Part shown: positions 49,150 to 59,370 of the stretch, in pieces | Numbering within the stretch: the first letter of the stretch is position 1 | How the letters are laid out: every line of letters starts with the position of its first letter | The notes under the pieces: generated by a model | What the model saw: the letters and a program-made list of their open reading frames with translations, nothing else | What the model was told of the DNA's origin: nothing | The model's database searches: none | Made by a program: the position numbers and the translations under genes | Assembly (NCBI GenBank): GCA_034440575.1 | Contig: JAOTOL010001661.1 | Span: 484,001 to 548,000 of the forward strand | Origin: Imbricaverruca yamaguchii | Lineage: Eukaryota > Arthropoda > Thecostraca > Neoverrucidae | Length of the DNA stretch: 64,000 nt | Direction of reading: 5' to 3'

Positions 49150-49856
49150 GAGGTTTGACCCTTACAATTTGCATTGCGGGTATCGTCTATCCGATAATTA
49201 TATTTTCAGCGTCTCTTAAAATTTTGCGCGACGGTGGGGCTGTTGCATCAACACAAGATCACATGCATGTGTAAAAATAATTGCATCGTATTTTCATCGT
49301 AGCCTTATCTTGCCAGCTTCTCGAGATCCGATTCTTGGAAAGACAGCAATGCATTCTGTGATATATTACCTGCTTCGAACCACCTGATGTTAAGTTATAG
49401 TGTGGAACAAATGTAGGAGCTAGAAGAAAACAGATGTATTGCGACAATACACTCGCGAAAGAAGTTCTCAGGAGAAATATAAAATATGTCTTATTCCTTC
49501 CACGATCTAAAATTGAACTGAAAGCCAAAACTTCCAAGGAAAGGCTGAACACCACTGTAAAGACTAGCATCACACGCACGGTAGCTCAAATTAAGTAATC
49601 AGTGTGACACCAATTATTAAAATACGAAAAAAACACGCGCACATACCTCCAGTCAGACTGTGAAGTCCACACTCTAGAAACCGAATATATCGGCGAATCT
49701 CTCGAATGGGAACGCAGACAGCTCTGATACCTGACCTTGGACAACCCTTCTGACAAAAGTACTTTGTCGCTACGCTGCCGACTGTGCACCTCAGCATCGT
49801 GACACGTCACATCTGCGGAGATGCCACGTTATCACGCATCTGGCGCCACGTCGTCG
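49150..49856. other. 3' flank of MEIOB, nothing recognised
   Basis: I see no gene or element ends. Open frames on the minus strand (49579-49259) are hydrophobic but featureless. Confidence 0.3.
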
Positions 49857-51200
49857 TCACCCGTCAGGCACAGTTCGCTCCATCTTGACGATCTTCAGAA
49901 AAGGTCGACCATCCGAGCGCATCTGGTACCGGATCCAGATTTTAGCGTGCTCCATGAGCCACTTGAGCTTGAGTTCCACCCGCTCCCTCTCCGACATCGC
50001 GTCAAACTTGACCAGCGAGACTTGCAGCGCGTCCTCGGCGGCGGCACCCTCCAGCAGCAGCTTGTCCCAGCCGGCCTGGTGGTCGGCGATGTTCACCCGC
50101 AGCGAGAACACCTGCACGAGCTGGCCTCCGCCGGCGCCGGCACACTCGCCGCTGCGGCACTGGCCCTCCGAGTCGGGCACGAACCGCCGGCACCGGCCGC
50201 ACTTGGTGATCTTGTAGCGGTCCGCGTCGAGCGGCAGCCACGTCACGAACGCCGACACGATCACCACGCGGCCGGCCGACGCGTCGGCCGGCTGGCGCAG
50301 GCGCTCCTCCAGCTCCAGCACCGAGCAGTGCTCTCGCACGGCGCTCACGTCGGCCTGCGCGTCGTCGCCGAACATGTCGGCGCGCTCGGCGCGCACGCGG
50401 TGCGCGAACAGCGCGAGCGCCTGCGCGGCCGGCCCGACCGGGTCGGGTGTGATCACCGTCTGCGAGCCGGCCACCGCCACGGCGCACTGCCGGTACGCGT
50501 CGTACTTGACCCGGCAGTCGGCCACCAGCAGCACCGTCTCGCACGGCGACCACCGCTGCGCCAGCCGGATCCACTCGGCGTCCCACAGCTGCAGGCCGAA
50601 GCTGGCACAGCTGGGGTCCATGAGGCGCAGCTCGCAGGACTGCAGCTGGCGGCCCTGCTTGGTGGTGACGTCACGAGGCGGACACACGCGCCGGAGGACG
50701 GCCAGCAGCGAGCGGGTGACCGGCTGCACGCTGGGCGAGGCGGCCACCTCGGCCAGCCGCACTGTGGTGGTCGACACAATCGGCAGGTGCAGCAGCTGCC
50801 GGTACGCGCCGTCGTCGCTCTCGAACGGCGTCACCGCCGAGCTGTTCTCGTTCAGTTTCAGGAAGAACGGGCTGGTCGCCTGGGGTCGATAGTTCTCGTC
50901 CACGTCGGTGGGCTGTCGTATGACCACGCCGGGGTTCTGAATCATCACCGTGTCGCCGATGTGGAAGAGGCCCGCCTGGATGGCCACGTGCCGCTGGCTG
51001 CCCCAGCTCGACACGTTGATGACGTCATCGACCGAGTCGCGGACGGTGAAGGAGAGCACGGAAATCGATGACGACGGGTCTCGTCGACTGGCCACCTGTC
51101 TGACGTCTTGCTTGGCGATGACCAGCGCCGCAAGACTGCAGGCACCGCTCACGCTGGGACTCAGCGCTGCGATGGTGGAGGTGCCGGCCGATGACGCCAT
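49857..51200 (-). CDS. MEIOB: MEIOB, meiosis-specific OB-fold ssDNA-binding protein, single exon, 447 aa
   Basis: MEIOB works with SPATA22 and RPA on single-stranded DNA during meiotic recombination and has OB folds related to the RPA large subunit. Visible in order: ALVIAKQDVRQ and SVLSFTVRDSVDDVINVSSWGS (first OB fold, about 25-75); FHIGDTVMIQNPGVV; YRQLLHLPIV; GRQLQSCELRLMDPSCASF (second OB fold, about 180-205); LAQRWSPCETVLLVADCRVKYD; and ITPDP. The third OB fold carries a zinc-knuckle-like C334-X2-C337-X10-C348-X4-C353 within KITKCGRC. It ends after LMEHAKIWIRYQMRSDGR-type text. The ATG at 51200 has a G at -3 and +4; the upstream 32 in-frame codons lack an ATG and are probably not translated. 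Length matches human (about 440-470 aa). All in one exon and strongly GC-biased. The Drosophila relative is hold'em. Confidence 0.92.
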   Translation of the reverse strand: MASSAGTSTIAALSPSVSGACSLAALVIAKQDVRQVASRRDPSSSISVLSFTVRDSVDDVINVSSWGSQRHVAIQAGLFHIGDTVMIQNPGVVIRQPTDVDENYRPQATSPFFLKLNENSSAVTPFESDDGAYRQLLHLPIVSTTTVRLAEVAASPSVQPVTRSLLAVLRRVCPPRDVTTKQGRQLQSCELRLMDPSCASFGLQLWDAEWIRLAQRWSPCETVLLVADCRVKYDAYRQCAVAVAGSQTVITPDPVGPAAQALALFAHRVRAERADMFGDDAQADVSAVREHCSVLELEERLRQPADASAGRVVIVSAFVTWLPLDADRYKITKCGRCRRFVPDSEGQCRSGECAGAGGGQLVQVFSLRVNIADHQAGWDKLLLEGAAAEDALQVSLVKFDAMSERERVELKLKWLMEHAKIWIRYQMRSDGRPFLKIVKMERTVPDG

Positions 51201-51529
51201 AGCTGAATGTATTGCGGTCCGCTGGCGGATTTGGGCTCCGATGTTCACGAGTGTCCGACCTCTGGGGGATTCAGCAGTCAGGCTATATCTATGCAACTCC
51301 GTGCACTAGAGGTGGAGTTGCATATAAACTATTTGAGGGTTCAGCAATGCTAAAGGTAGTAACTTCAGAACACACAAGAGATGATGGTCCGGATGACCCC
51401 ATGGTGAATCTGGTGTTATGGAAGGGTTCAGCGGAGCACAGAGGGACCCTGTCCGCTCAGGAAATACCAACCGGGCTCCACAAAGTAAGTTTAATGGTAT
51501 GACGTCTCTAGGTTGAAGTGTCCTTCACT
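51201..51529. other. Upstream region of MEIOB
   Basis: This should hold the promoter of the minus-strand gene. A weak ATAGATATAGCC stretch (minus strand, near 51283-51294) is the only TATA-like text and is not convincing. Confidence 0.25.
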
Positions 51530-51935
51530 AGGGCCACTGAGGCCCCAAAATACCGGGCCGGTCCACCATAAATATCGCTGGGGCCCCAAAAATGTCCAAC
51601 CGGGTCCCCTGAAAATTATGCAGTCGGCCTGAAAAGTTCGCACCTGGGTCCTTGAGATAGTGGCCCAAAGAAATGGTGCCGGGGTGCATGAATATCATGA
51701 TGGGACCAAAAGGGTCCCAAACCAAAAGGGCCGAACCTCCAAAAGCTGCAGCTGGATCGCCCAAACATCCATTCCTACCCGGAATGTCACTGCTTCCTCA
51801 GAAATCGCGTCAAAGACCCCAAAAACGTGTCAGGCCTTGGACAAAACGTGTCGGAGCACAGAAAAATCACATCGGGAGCCACAAGAATCGTACCGGGGCC
51901 AAAAAAAAAATCGCGCCGGGTGCTTACCAAAAGCA
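51530..51935. repeat. Degenerate GGCCC-phrase repeat, locus 2
   Basis: It begins with loose phrases (GAGGCCCCAAAATACCGG, GCTGGGGCCCCAAAAATGTC). From 51700 it aligns phrase by phrase with 26990-27215: GCTGCAGCTGG, CGCCCAAACATCCATTC, GGAATGTCACTGCTTC, CCCCAAAAACGTGTCAGGCC, GAATCGTACCGGGGCC. It stops at about 51935 in AAAAAAAAAATCGCGCCGGG. Confidence 0.78.
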
Positions 51936-51939
51936 CAAC

Positions 51940-54480
51940 CTCCAAGAGAATGAAGTGAAGCATAAGAATGTAAAGAATGATTAATTGATGTGGTAGGTAC
52001 ATTGGTCAACAGGAAAATAGGAACAATGACAGAAAGAAAAGTATAACTAACTCTGATTCCATTCATGCGCATATTTAGTAGGGAAGCTGGAAATAAGGTG
52101 GCAGAAGGGACATGTCTACCTAACAATTGATACTATCATGCAACTATCGGAATTCATCTGATACATGCCGTATCGCACGTCTAAACAATATCATGTGTCA
52201 TGACTCGATATTTCTCCGTGCAAAGGTGAAGGATAAAGTTAAAGAAAAATAGTAGCCCAGTCCACATTTATAAAATATTTTACCTTAATAGCGGTCGAGA
52301 AAAGGTGTGATTAACCCACACCAACACCAGCAAATACAACCCACTCTCATAATAAACATTGACCTCTATCAATAACTTTACAAAAAAAAACATACAGATC
52401 ATCACCCAACACCATATTTAGCTTCTGCTGACACCTGTCAGCTGAGAAAAACAGTGACGTCAAAGAAGCGATTTAATCATTTAATCATCCAACCTAAGTA
52501 AGCTCAATATAACTCATCTACTCAAATAACCTATTTTAATTAGGTTACACTATGCTAGGTCAGGTTAGGTTAGGAACTCAGGTCGTGTTGTTCGAAGATT
52601 AGGTATCTTCTATAACGTCACCGGTTCCTTCAGCTGACAGACGTGAACAGATGCCGGCTGCTAAGATTGTGGGTGTTTGTTTCAATTGCGCCAATTTCGT
52701 GCACATACCTAGAAAGGAGCAGTGCTACTTAGAAAGGTTGTCTCTAGTCATCTTGGAGGAGTGTGCTGCGGTTTCCCGTTGTTGAATACGGATTGAGCCA
52801 CGTCTTTCTCTGTTGCTATTAAGGTAAAATAGTTAATAAATGCTGACAGTGCCAACTTTCTTCCTTTCATGCATCTGCCGCCAATGCATGGAGAAATATG
52901 TCAATAAGGTGTGGGAAAATGGGCTGTTTGAGATTTTTGGAGTGCCTTAGCCGGTATTATTGTGCTAATGGGTGTTTTTCGATTTTTTGGAATTTTCTTT
53001 TGAATACCATGCTTATGAACGTGATTTAGAAGATGCAACCACTCATTTTCTGTGCTTGTGCTTACCTCTTGGTCATAGCAATAATTTATATAATATTCCA
53101 TCCCTGCAGCATTGCTGTTTTTATGCTATAACATCCATCTCTCGCCTGGAACTTCTCTGACATAATACAGGGACATTCCAACACTCCATGCAGTTGATTC
53201 AACACTTGTTCACATAAAAACAACACTTGTTTACACTTTGTTTCTGTCTATTGTGCATGTCAAACACCAATAATGTTATTCCACAAGAATGCCAATGGAA
53301 ATGGAAGGTGGCACTAATTAGGACACAACTTGCAGATGATGTTAGGATAATATACTAGTATTAGTTTATATTGTAGTATATTTAATTATCAGGCTAGGTT
53401 ATGTTAGGTTAGGTTTTCCTATTTAATTATTTTACCAGTAAAATTACAGGCTACCATATGTAAATGCAGTATATTCTGGTGGAGAATGGTGGAGACATGT
53501 TCTTCTAGTATAATTATGTTGTGGTGTTGGTTGGCATGTTTGCTTGTGAGATTTCTGGAGAAAAAGACAGAAACTAAGTATTTTCAACATGAAGAAGTGT
53601 ACTCAACTGCATGGAGTGTTTAGCTTCTCCTTAATTACATCTGAGAAAATTACAGCTGTGGTATTGCAGAAAATTCATGTACAAGAACAACTTGTGGATT
53701 TGCACAAGCATAATTATGCACCTGTGACATCATCCTTCAACTTGAAAAGTAAGCATGAACACTGAAAATCAGTAGTAGCATCTTCTTAATCATGTTCATA
53801 AACATTGTGTTATGAAAGAAAAATCCCTAAACACTTTTTAAGACAAATTTACCCATTAACCTCTCTACAAAATGATGATTTTGTGCTCATTTGGAGGCTG
53901 GATGGTGCTGTTTCATAATGAACTACTAAGTGGCTAAGTGATAAGGCACTCCATTTTTATGTGATCATAAAAGTGTGTTTGATGTATGAGTGTATGTTAT
54001 GGCAGGAATATAACAAACCATTCTTCTTTCTTTAATGAAATATCATTAGGATGAGCAACATGTTCTCCAGACCAATTAGAACCATGCCAATCAAAATAAT
54101 TTCACTGAGAGCAGAGCAGTCTTCACTCAACACCGTTTGGGTTGAAAGTGTCCAAAGCCTAGTCATCTACCAGAACCCTTACTGGTGGCAAGGCAAGTAT
54201 ATGAGTCATAGGCTTGGTGATTCTTGCAAGAATGAAAGATGTAAAATTGTCATTTTGGTGCAAGATGTATTTCAGCAATTGCCCATGTACCATGGGTTAA
54301 CTTTTTGATGCCTTTGTTGGGAAAAATCACAGGTGAAGTAGAAATCGAAGCTTCTGAAAGCTTGGATCCTAATCTTTCTTGCATAGTACTCTTGTTAATA
54401 TTGTGGCTTCGTTCACCTGCTGTGCTGCAGATAAAACTGCACCATTCAGAAGAACACCTGTGACCAGATCTGAAGCTTTT
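51940..54480. other. AT-rich intergenic DNA
   Basis: No gene is recognised. Short interstitial TTAGG-type runs occur at about 52560-52576 and 53395-53416 (GTTAGGTTAGGTT), the arthropod telomere motif, too short to be telomeric. Confidence 0.4.
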
Positions 54481-54539
54481 GCATGCAGTTTTCAGCTGTG
54501 ATTGAAACTGATGTTGCATGTAGTAGTGCAGTATGCAGC

Positions 54540-54880
54540 GAACACACTCATATAGCCGCACGCTATATAGAGAGCGGAGGTTCCACTTGCGGCACCTTTG
54601 TCGGGCCGTCGTGTCCGCGAGCATGCTCCCGGGTTCCCTGCCACGCACGGCGCACACACTGCGCGGCAATCCTGCGTGGCCCGTCCCAATGAACGGAGGG
54701 CTGTTGCGGTGACACGGGGCCAGGTCGTGACCTCGGGGCGCGCCGCCTGACCGGGTGGTCTGTTCGAAGGCGGATGTGCCGGTGACCCCGACGCCGCGGG
54801 CGCTGTTCGGCCGGCTCTGTTAGTCCCGTGGCGCGGCGACCACTCTTCAGAAACCGCCGCTTCTGGGTAAGAGCCATCCG
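54540..54880. other. GC-rich island, unidentified
   Basis: The CpG-rich patch is abruptly different from the AT-rich DNA on both sides. The minus strand is open from 54877 to 54563 with arginine/proline-rich text, typical of chance openness in GC-rich DNA. It could be a promoter island. On the minus strand a TATATAG sequence follows it at about 54565-54570. Confidence 0.2.
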
Positions 54881-54889
54881 AGCAAACGT

Positions 54890-56170
54890 TTGGCCGTTAT
54901 CGGACTGAATCAGTGTTAAAATATTGATTCCTCGTTAGGTGCGATATGTCGACACGAGTACAGCAGGATGTCAAAATCGCCAATGAAATGATGCTATTTA
55001 AAATCTTGTTGGGTTCCGCAACACCCATGTTTTAGCTGGTATTATATTACATAGCACATCACCAGGCAGTCCCTTCACATGGAAATCCGTTATGGGGTGT
55101 TCGTTATCGCGATGCTGAATCTGATATGGTGAGCATGTTAGCAGTGAGCATGTTAGGTGAGCATCTGATGATATCTGAATTATGTTATCTGATTGTCTGC
55201 CATCTGATATGGCAGTATGATAATTGCAAATTGGACAAAGTCAGAAATGAGGCATGTAGACTTCACAAACGCACACCAAAAAGCACGATGTGCATACCCC
55301 TTTCGGAAGGATGGCAGTGGGGTATTCAGAAAGCGGTGTACTCCACCTTCTTTCCCGAATATTTTATCACCGGACTGAACCGTGATTGGACATTGCGTAA
55401 CAATTTCACAGTGTTTATCTCTCATGGAGAATGCAGCGTTTTACAAAGAACATGCTGATCGGAGCCGGTACCAAGTACATCGAATATGTAGAGGTATCGT
55501 GTACCTCATCTCTGAATATTGTTAGGCACGTTTTCATCTTGATTGTATGCAAATGATCCCGGACGAATAATTTTCTCCAGTGCATCGCTGACAAAAAGTG
55601 TCGATTCAATTTATAGAGACAATGTACGTAAAATGTACCCTTAACAGGACAAGACCCGCTTTCCTCGACGTCGCTGTCAATCACCAGATGTCCAAAGCAG
55701 CCTACTACTAAACATTTATGATCATTAGTGATACTGAAGCTTTACGTTCTGTCTACTTACCTTCTGTTATGCAAGTTTTTTATGTGGGATGTGACAAGGA
55801 TGTCATGCACATTTTTCTTTCAGCTCAACTGATTACCTGGCTCATTCCTAAATTTTCCCATTACTCATTGCATCAACTTATATTGTAGGGTGTTAACCTG
55901 CAGTATTCCATGTCCTGACAAAGCACAGTCAAAGTTTCTACCCTCATTTGTATTTCGCCCAGCGTTGAGGCGAGGTTCAGCAGGGAAATATCTGTATATG
56001 GGCTCGGCAGGCTGCAGCTGGGTAGTGATATCGGATAATTGACGGTACTTTAAGCTCCTGGTTAAAATCATATTGTTCGATTATGCTTATCCAATTGAGA
56101 GGGGAGGGGTGATGGAGGAGGATAATTCATGATCAGTATCACAATCTGCTATTTGTGGGCCCTGGCAACG
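54890..56170. other. Intergenic, nothing recognised
   Basis: Short direct repeat GTGAGCATGTTAG at 55130 and 55147. No gene or element ends. Confidence 0.35.
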
Positions 56171-56174
56171 AAGG

Positions 56175-56320
56175 CCATCCTACTAATACTAATCGCATTC
56201 TTGTTAAGATACTAATAATATCGCATTCTTGTTAAGATACTAATAATACCGCATTTTTGTTAAACGCAATAATCGCATTCTTGTTAAAATACTAATTACT
56301 AAAATACTAAAATACTATGA
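56175..56320. repeat. Imperfect 28-31-base tandem repeat, four units
   Basis: Units ATCGCATTCTTGTTAAGATA followed by CTAATAAT repeat four times with point changes and one internal AACGCA variant. They lead into ACTAAAATACTAAAATACTA. Confidence 0.85.
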
Positions 56321-56326
56321 AACTCC

Positions 56327-56351
56327 TTTCACTGACAAGGAGTCAGTGAAA
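56327..56351. other. 10-base-pair perfect hairpin
   Basis: TTTCACTGAC and GTCAGTGAAA flank a five-base AAGGA loop. An overlapping seven-base inverted pair ACTCCTT/AAGGAGT lies in the same place. It sits at the junction of the tandem repeat and the LINE 3' fragment. Confidence 0.8.
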
Positions 56352-57186
56352 ATCATGAATGTGATTTTCGTTGACTCCTTGAGCAGTCTTTTAGCCGTGA
56401 ACACATTTTATCCCTCCAACGGACTTGTGTGTGATATCTTAAGGTGTATCACCGCTGTGCACCGCTTGGGACGGCGAGTTGTTCTGTGTTGGCTTCCTGG
56501 CCATGTTGGAATTTCTGGGAATGAGTTAGCGGACGCTGCGGCGAGGCGAGCAGCGCATGCCCCGTGCACTCGATCGATACCGCTTCCCGCCACGGATCAT
56601 TACCGACAGATCTCCATCTTTCTCCTCAACAAGTGGCAAATAATGTGGGACGCAACCGAAGCGAACAAGCTGAAAGCCATCAAGCCACGTTTGGAACCAT
56701 GGGGTTCGTCCAGTCGTGTGTTTAGGAAAGAAGAGGTGACTTTGTGTCGTCTTCGGATTGAGCACACTTACGCCACACACGGTTACCTGCTGTGCGGTGG
56801 CGACAGACCCCAGTGCGCCAGATGTCGATCACCACTGACAGTCCACCATGTTATGATCTCGTGTCCTTTATATGCTGACCAACGCAGACGCTATTTTGGA
56901 TCTCTCCGTGTGACCTCTCTTAGCAGTGTTCTTTCCAACAGCTCTCCCATTGTCCAATCAGGACAACTGATTGCTTTCTTATCCGAAGCGTCGTTTTCAG
57001 CTATATACACCCCTCGCCGATAATCTCGACGCGTATACTTCGTAGCAGATTAAAAACTGTGTCCGCGTGTTGACGCTGGGTACCGCTTCTAAAGGCACCA
57101 CCATGATCATATAAGTTATGGGCGCAATATGACCAGAGTAGTCGAAGCGCCCGAAAGCCCAAATAACTAACTAACTAACTAACAAA
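56352..57186 (+). mobile_element. 3' end of an RNase H-bearing LINE with TAAC tail (LINE F)
   Basis: The frame to 57023 starts inside an RNase H domain: IFVDSLSSLLAV holds the catalytic Asp, and CWLPGHVGISGNELADAAAR the WxPGHxGIxGNExAD motif. A C-terminal LCRLRIEHTYATHGYLL segment and the knuckle CARCRSPLTVHHVMISCPLY follow. The 3' end is AAGCCCAAATAACTAACTAA with four to five TAAC units. The reading frame is intact over 225 codons, so it is younger than the other LINE relics, but it is 5'-truncated. A similar untranslated 3' end is seen at about 62845-62925. I-type clade is inferred from RNase H and the short tandem tail. Confidence 0.9.
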
Positions 57187-57666
57187 CTCTAAGAGGGGGT
57201 TTTCAATGGAATAAGCGCTTTTACCTGCTATTTCAGTTGATATGCCTTTTTACTAATTATTTATGCCGTCGTGCTCGTTATTTGAATCATGCGTGTCTCA
57301 TGGATCAAAGTTGATTTTGCCGTGGCGTGTCCTGGACGCTACAAAAAATAGCATTGAGTAGACTAAGAAAATGAACGATTAGGTACCTGATGCCGTCAAT
57401 ACTGTTGCTGCTCTCAGTGGCGGCCTGTCGGTCGATGCCGCCTCGAAGAGTAATCTTTCGATAATGCCGTCAGGACTGGCACATTTCCGGACAACAGCGT
57501 TTCCCCGTGGCGCCCGGGGATGATTGGAGCAGCGCAATCTGGCTTCGCGTCGGACTCGAAACAGTCAGCTATCGCGCTATAACGGCTGCTGGTGTGACGT
57601 GCAGCACCAGACGGCCGTGTCTGCCGCGCAGCCGTGTCTCTTCGGTAGCCGGAGCTTGTGGCCGCT
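57187..57666. promoter_or_regulatory. RARS2 upstream region
   Basis: Composition changes from AT-rich to GC/CpG-rich at about 57400, with no TATA box in the last 250 bases before the ATG. A dispersed, TATA-less housekeeping promoter is plausible but no start site can be fixed. Confidence 0.3.
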
Positions 57667-59370
57667 ATGTCGGCCCGGTTCCGCTCGGCCGTGGCACATC
57701 GGCTGGCGGACGCGCTGGCGGGCCTGTCGCCGCCATTGTCCGCCAGTCAGCTGGTGCAGCATCTGATGGTGGCGCAGGGCGCGCGCGCCAGCCTGACGCT
57801 GCACCCGGCTGCGCTGCCGGCCGGCGGCGAGTCGCGCCTGCGGCACCGTCTGGCCGGCGGCGACGAGCTGATCGGCGGCGTCAGCGCCGGCCCGCGCGGC
57901 CAGCTGATGATCGACCTGCAGCCGGCGCTGTTCCAGCGCGCCGTCGTCCAGCACGTGACGCGGCGACCGGGCGACTTCTGGCGCGGCGAGCTGACGGCGG
58001 CGGCGGCAGCCGGCGCGGCCGCCGTCGTCGACTTCAGCTCGCCCAACATCGCCAAGCCGTTCCACGTCGGCCACCTGCGCTCCACGATCGTCGGCAACTT
58101 CGTCTGTAACGTGATGGCGGCGGTGGGTGCGACGCCGGTGCGCCTCAACTACCTGGGCGACTGGGGCGGCCAGTTCGGCCTGCTCTCGGTCGGCTGCGAC
58201 GCCGCCGGCCTGGACGTGGACGCGCTCGGCGGTGACGCGATCGCGCGTCTGCTGCGCGTGTACGTCGAGACGAGCCGGCGCGCCGCGGAGGAGCCCGCCG
58301 TGCGCGCCGCCGCCGCCGCCCGTTTCCACCGGCTGGAGGAGGGCGACGCCGGAGAGCGACACCGCTGGGCGGTATGCCGGCGCCTCTCGGTGGATAGTCT
58401 GCGCGCCGCGTACGAGCGGCTCTCGGTCACCTTCGACCACGTGGACGGCGAGTCGATGTACCCGGCGACGGCGTGCGCCGACGTGTTGTCGCGGCTGCGC
58501 GAGCGCGGCGCGCTGGCCGAGCGCGACGGCGCCACCGTCGCGCTGCTGGACGGCGGCGGCGAGACGACGCTGGCGCGCGCCGACGGCTCGACCATGTACC
58601 TGAGCCGCGACCTGGCCGCCGCCGAGGACCGGCGCCGCCGCTTCGGTGGGCGCCGGCTGGTGTACGTGGTGGACGCCGGCCAGGCCGGCCACTTCGGCCG
58701 TCTGCGCGGCCTGCTGGCGCGGCTCGGCCACGAATGGCACGCCGACGTGCAGCACGTGCCGTTCGGCCTGGTGCGCGGCATGAGCACGCGCCGCGGCGCC
58801 GCCGTCCTCATGCACGAGCTGCTGGACGAGGCGCGCGAGCGGATGCTGGAGCGGCAGCGGCTGACGCCGACCACCACCGTGCTGGACGACCCCGAGCGGA
58901 CGGCCGACGTGGTGGGGACTTCGGCCGTGATCGTGCACGACCTGCGCCAGCGGCGCGGGCGCGACTACACCTTCAGCTGGGAGGCGGCGCTGCAGCCGCA
59001 CGGTGACGGTGGCGTGCGACTGCAGTACCTGCACTGTCGCCTGTGCAGTCTGCAGCGGCACTGCGGCGTGCCACTGAACCTCGCCGCGCCTCTCGACTCG
59101 CTCGTGGAGCCTGAGGCGGCCGCGCTTGTTGTCGAGTTGGCACGTTATGAGGAGGTGCTGGTGTCGGCGCACGCGCAGCTCGAAGCCTGCCGTCTGGTTA
59201 CGTATCTATTCGGTCTGACCAACGTGGTGGGCCGCGCGCTGAAGCGGCTGCCGGTGAAGGGGGCGCCACGTGAGGACGCCGAGGCTCGGCTGCTGCTGTT
59301 CCACGCGTCCAGACTGACGCTGGCGCACGGGATGCGGCTGCTGGGTCTGCAGCCGCTGGATAGGATGTAG
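57667..59370 (+). CDS. RARS2: RARS2, mitochondrial arginyl-tRNA synthetase, single exon, 567 aa
   Basis: This class Ia synthetase charges mitochondrial tRNA-Arg. Motifs: FSSPNIAKPFHVGHLRST with HVGH (residues 133-136), the ATP-binding HIGH signature; NYLGDWGGQFGLL; DGSTMYLSRDLAAA; YVVDAGQAGHF; FGLVRGMSTRRGAAV with MSTR (372-375) in place of KMSK, as usual for this enzyme; and DYTFSWEAALQPHGDGGVRLQYLHCRL. The anticodon-binding domain ends in LLGLQPLDRM, the typical C-terminal methionine of ArgRS. Human RARS2 is 578 aa. The ATG at 57667 is chosen; the preceding GTG is not a eukaryotic start. The N-terminus (RFRSAVAHRLADALAGL) is arginine- and leucine-rich without acidic residues for ten positions, fitting a mitochondrial presequence. 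One exon, very high GC at third positions. Residues 46-114 correspond to the inverted fragment at 60673-60862. Confidence 0.95.
   Translation: MSARFRSAVAHRLADALAGLSPPLSASQLVQHLMVAQGARASLTLHPAALPAGGESRLRHRLAGGDELIGGVSAGPRGQLMIDLQPALFQRAVVQHVTRRPGDFWRGELTAAAAAGAAAVVDFSSPNIAKPFHVGHLRSTIVGNFVCNVMAAVGATPVRLNYLGDWGGQFGLLSVGCDAAGLDVDALGGDAIARLLRVYVETSRRAAEEPAVRAAAAARFHRLEEGDAGERHRWAVCRRLSVDSLRAAYERLSVTFDHVDGESMYPATACADVLSRLRERGALAERDGATVALLDGGGETTLARADGSTMYLSRDLAAAEDRRRRFGGRRLVYVVDAGQAGHFGRLRGLLARLGHEWHADVQHVPFGLVRGMSTRRGAAVLMHELLDEARERMLERQRLTPTTTVLDDPERTADVVGTSAVIVHDLRQRRGRDYTFSWEAALQPHGDGGVRLQYLHCRLCSLQRHCGVPLNLAAPLDSLVEPEAAALVVELARYEEVLVSAHAQLEACRLVTYLFGLTNVVGRALKRLPVKGAPREDAEARLLLFHASRLTLAHGMRLLGLQPLDRM

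Noticed and set aside
50002..50586. Other-frame proteins opposite or beside MEIOB
   Set aside because: They are Ala/Arg-rich composition artefacts without family motifs.
51201..51296. 32-residue upstream extension of MEIOB
   Set aside because: It begins with a TTG codon, not ATG. The ATG at 51200 has suitable context and gives the family's usual length.
52560..53416. Telomere
   Set aside because: The TTAGG runs are only two or three units long and lie inside ordinary AT-rich DNA.
57577..59172. 531-codon minus-strand frame opposite RARS2
   Set aside because: It is a shadow frame of GC-rich coding sequence. The plus strand has all ArgRS motifs.
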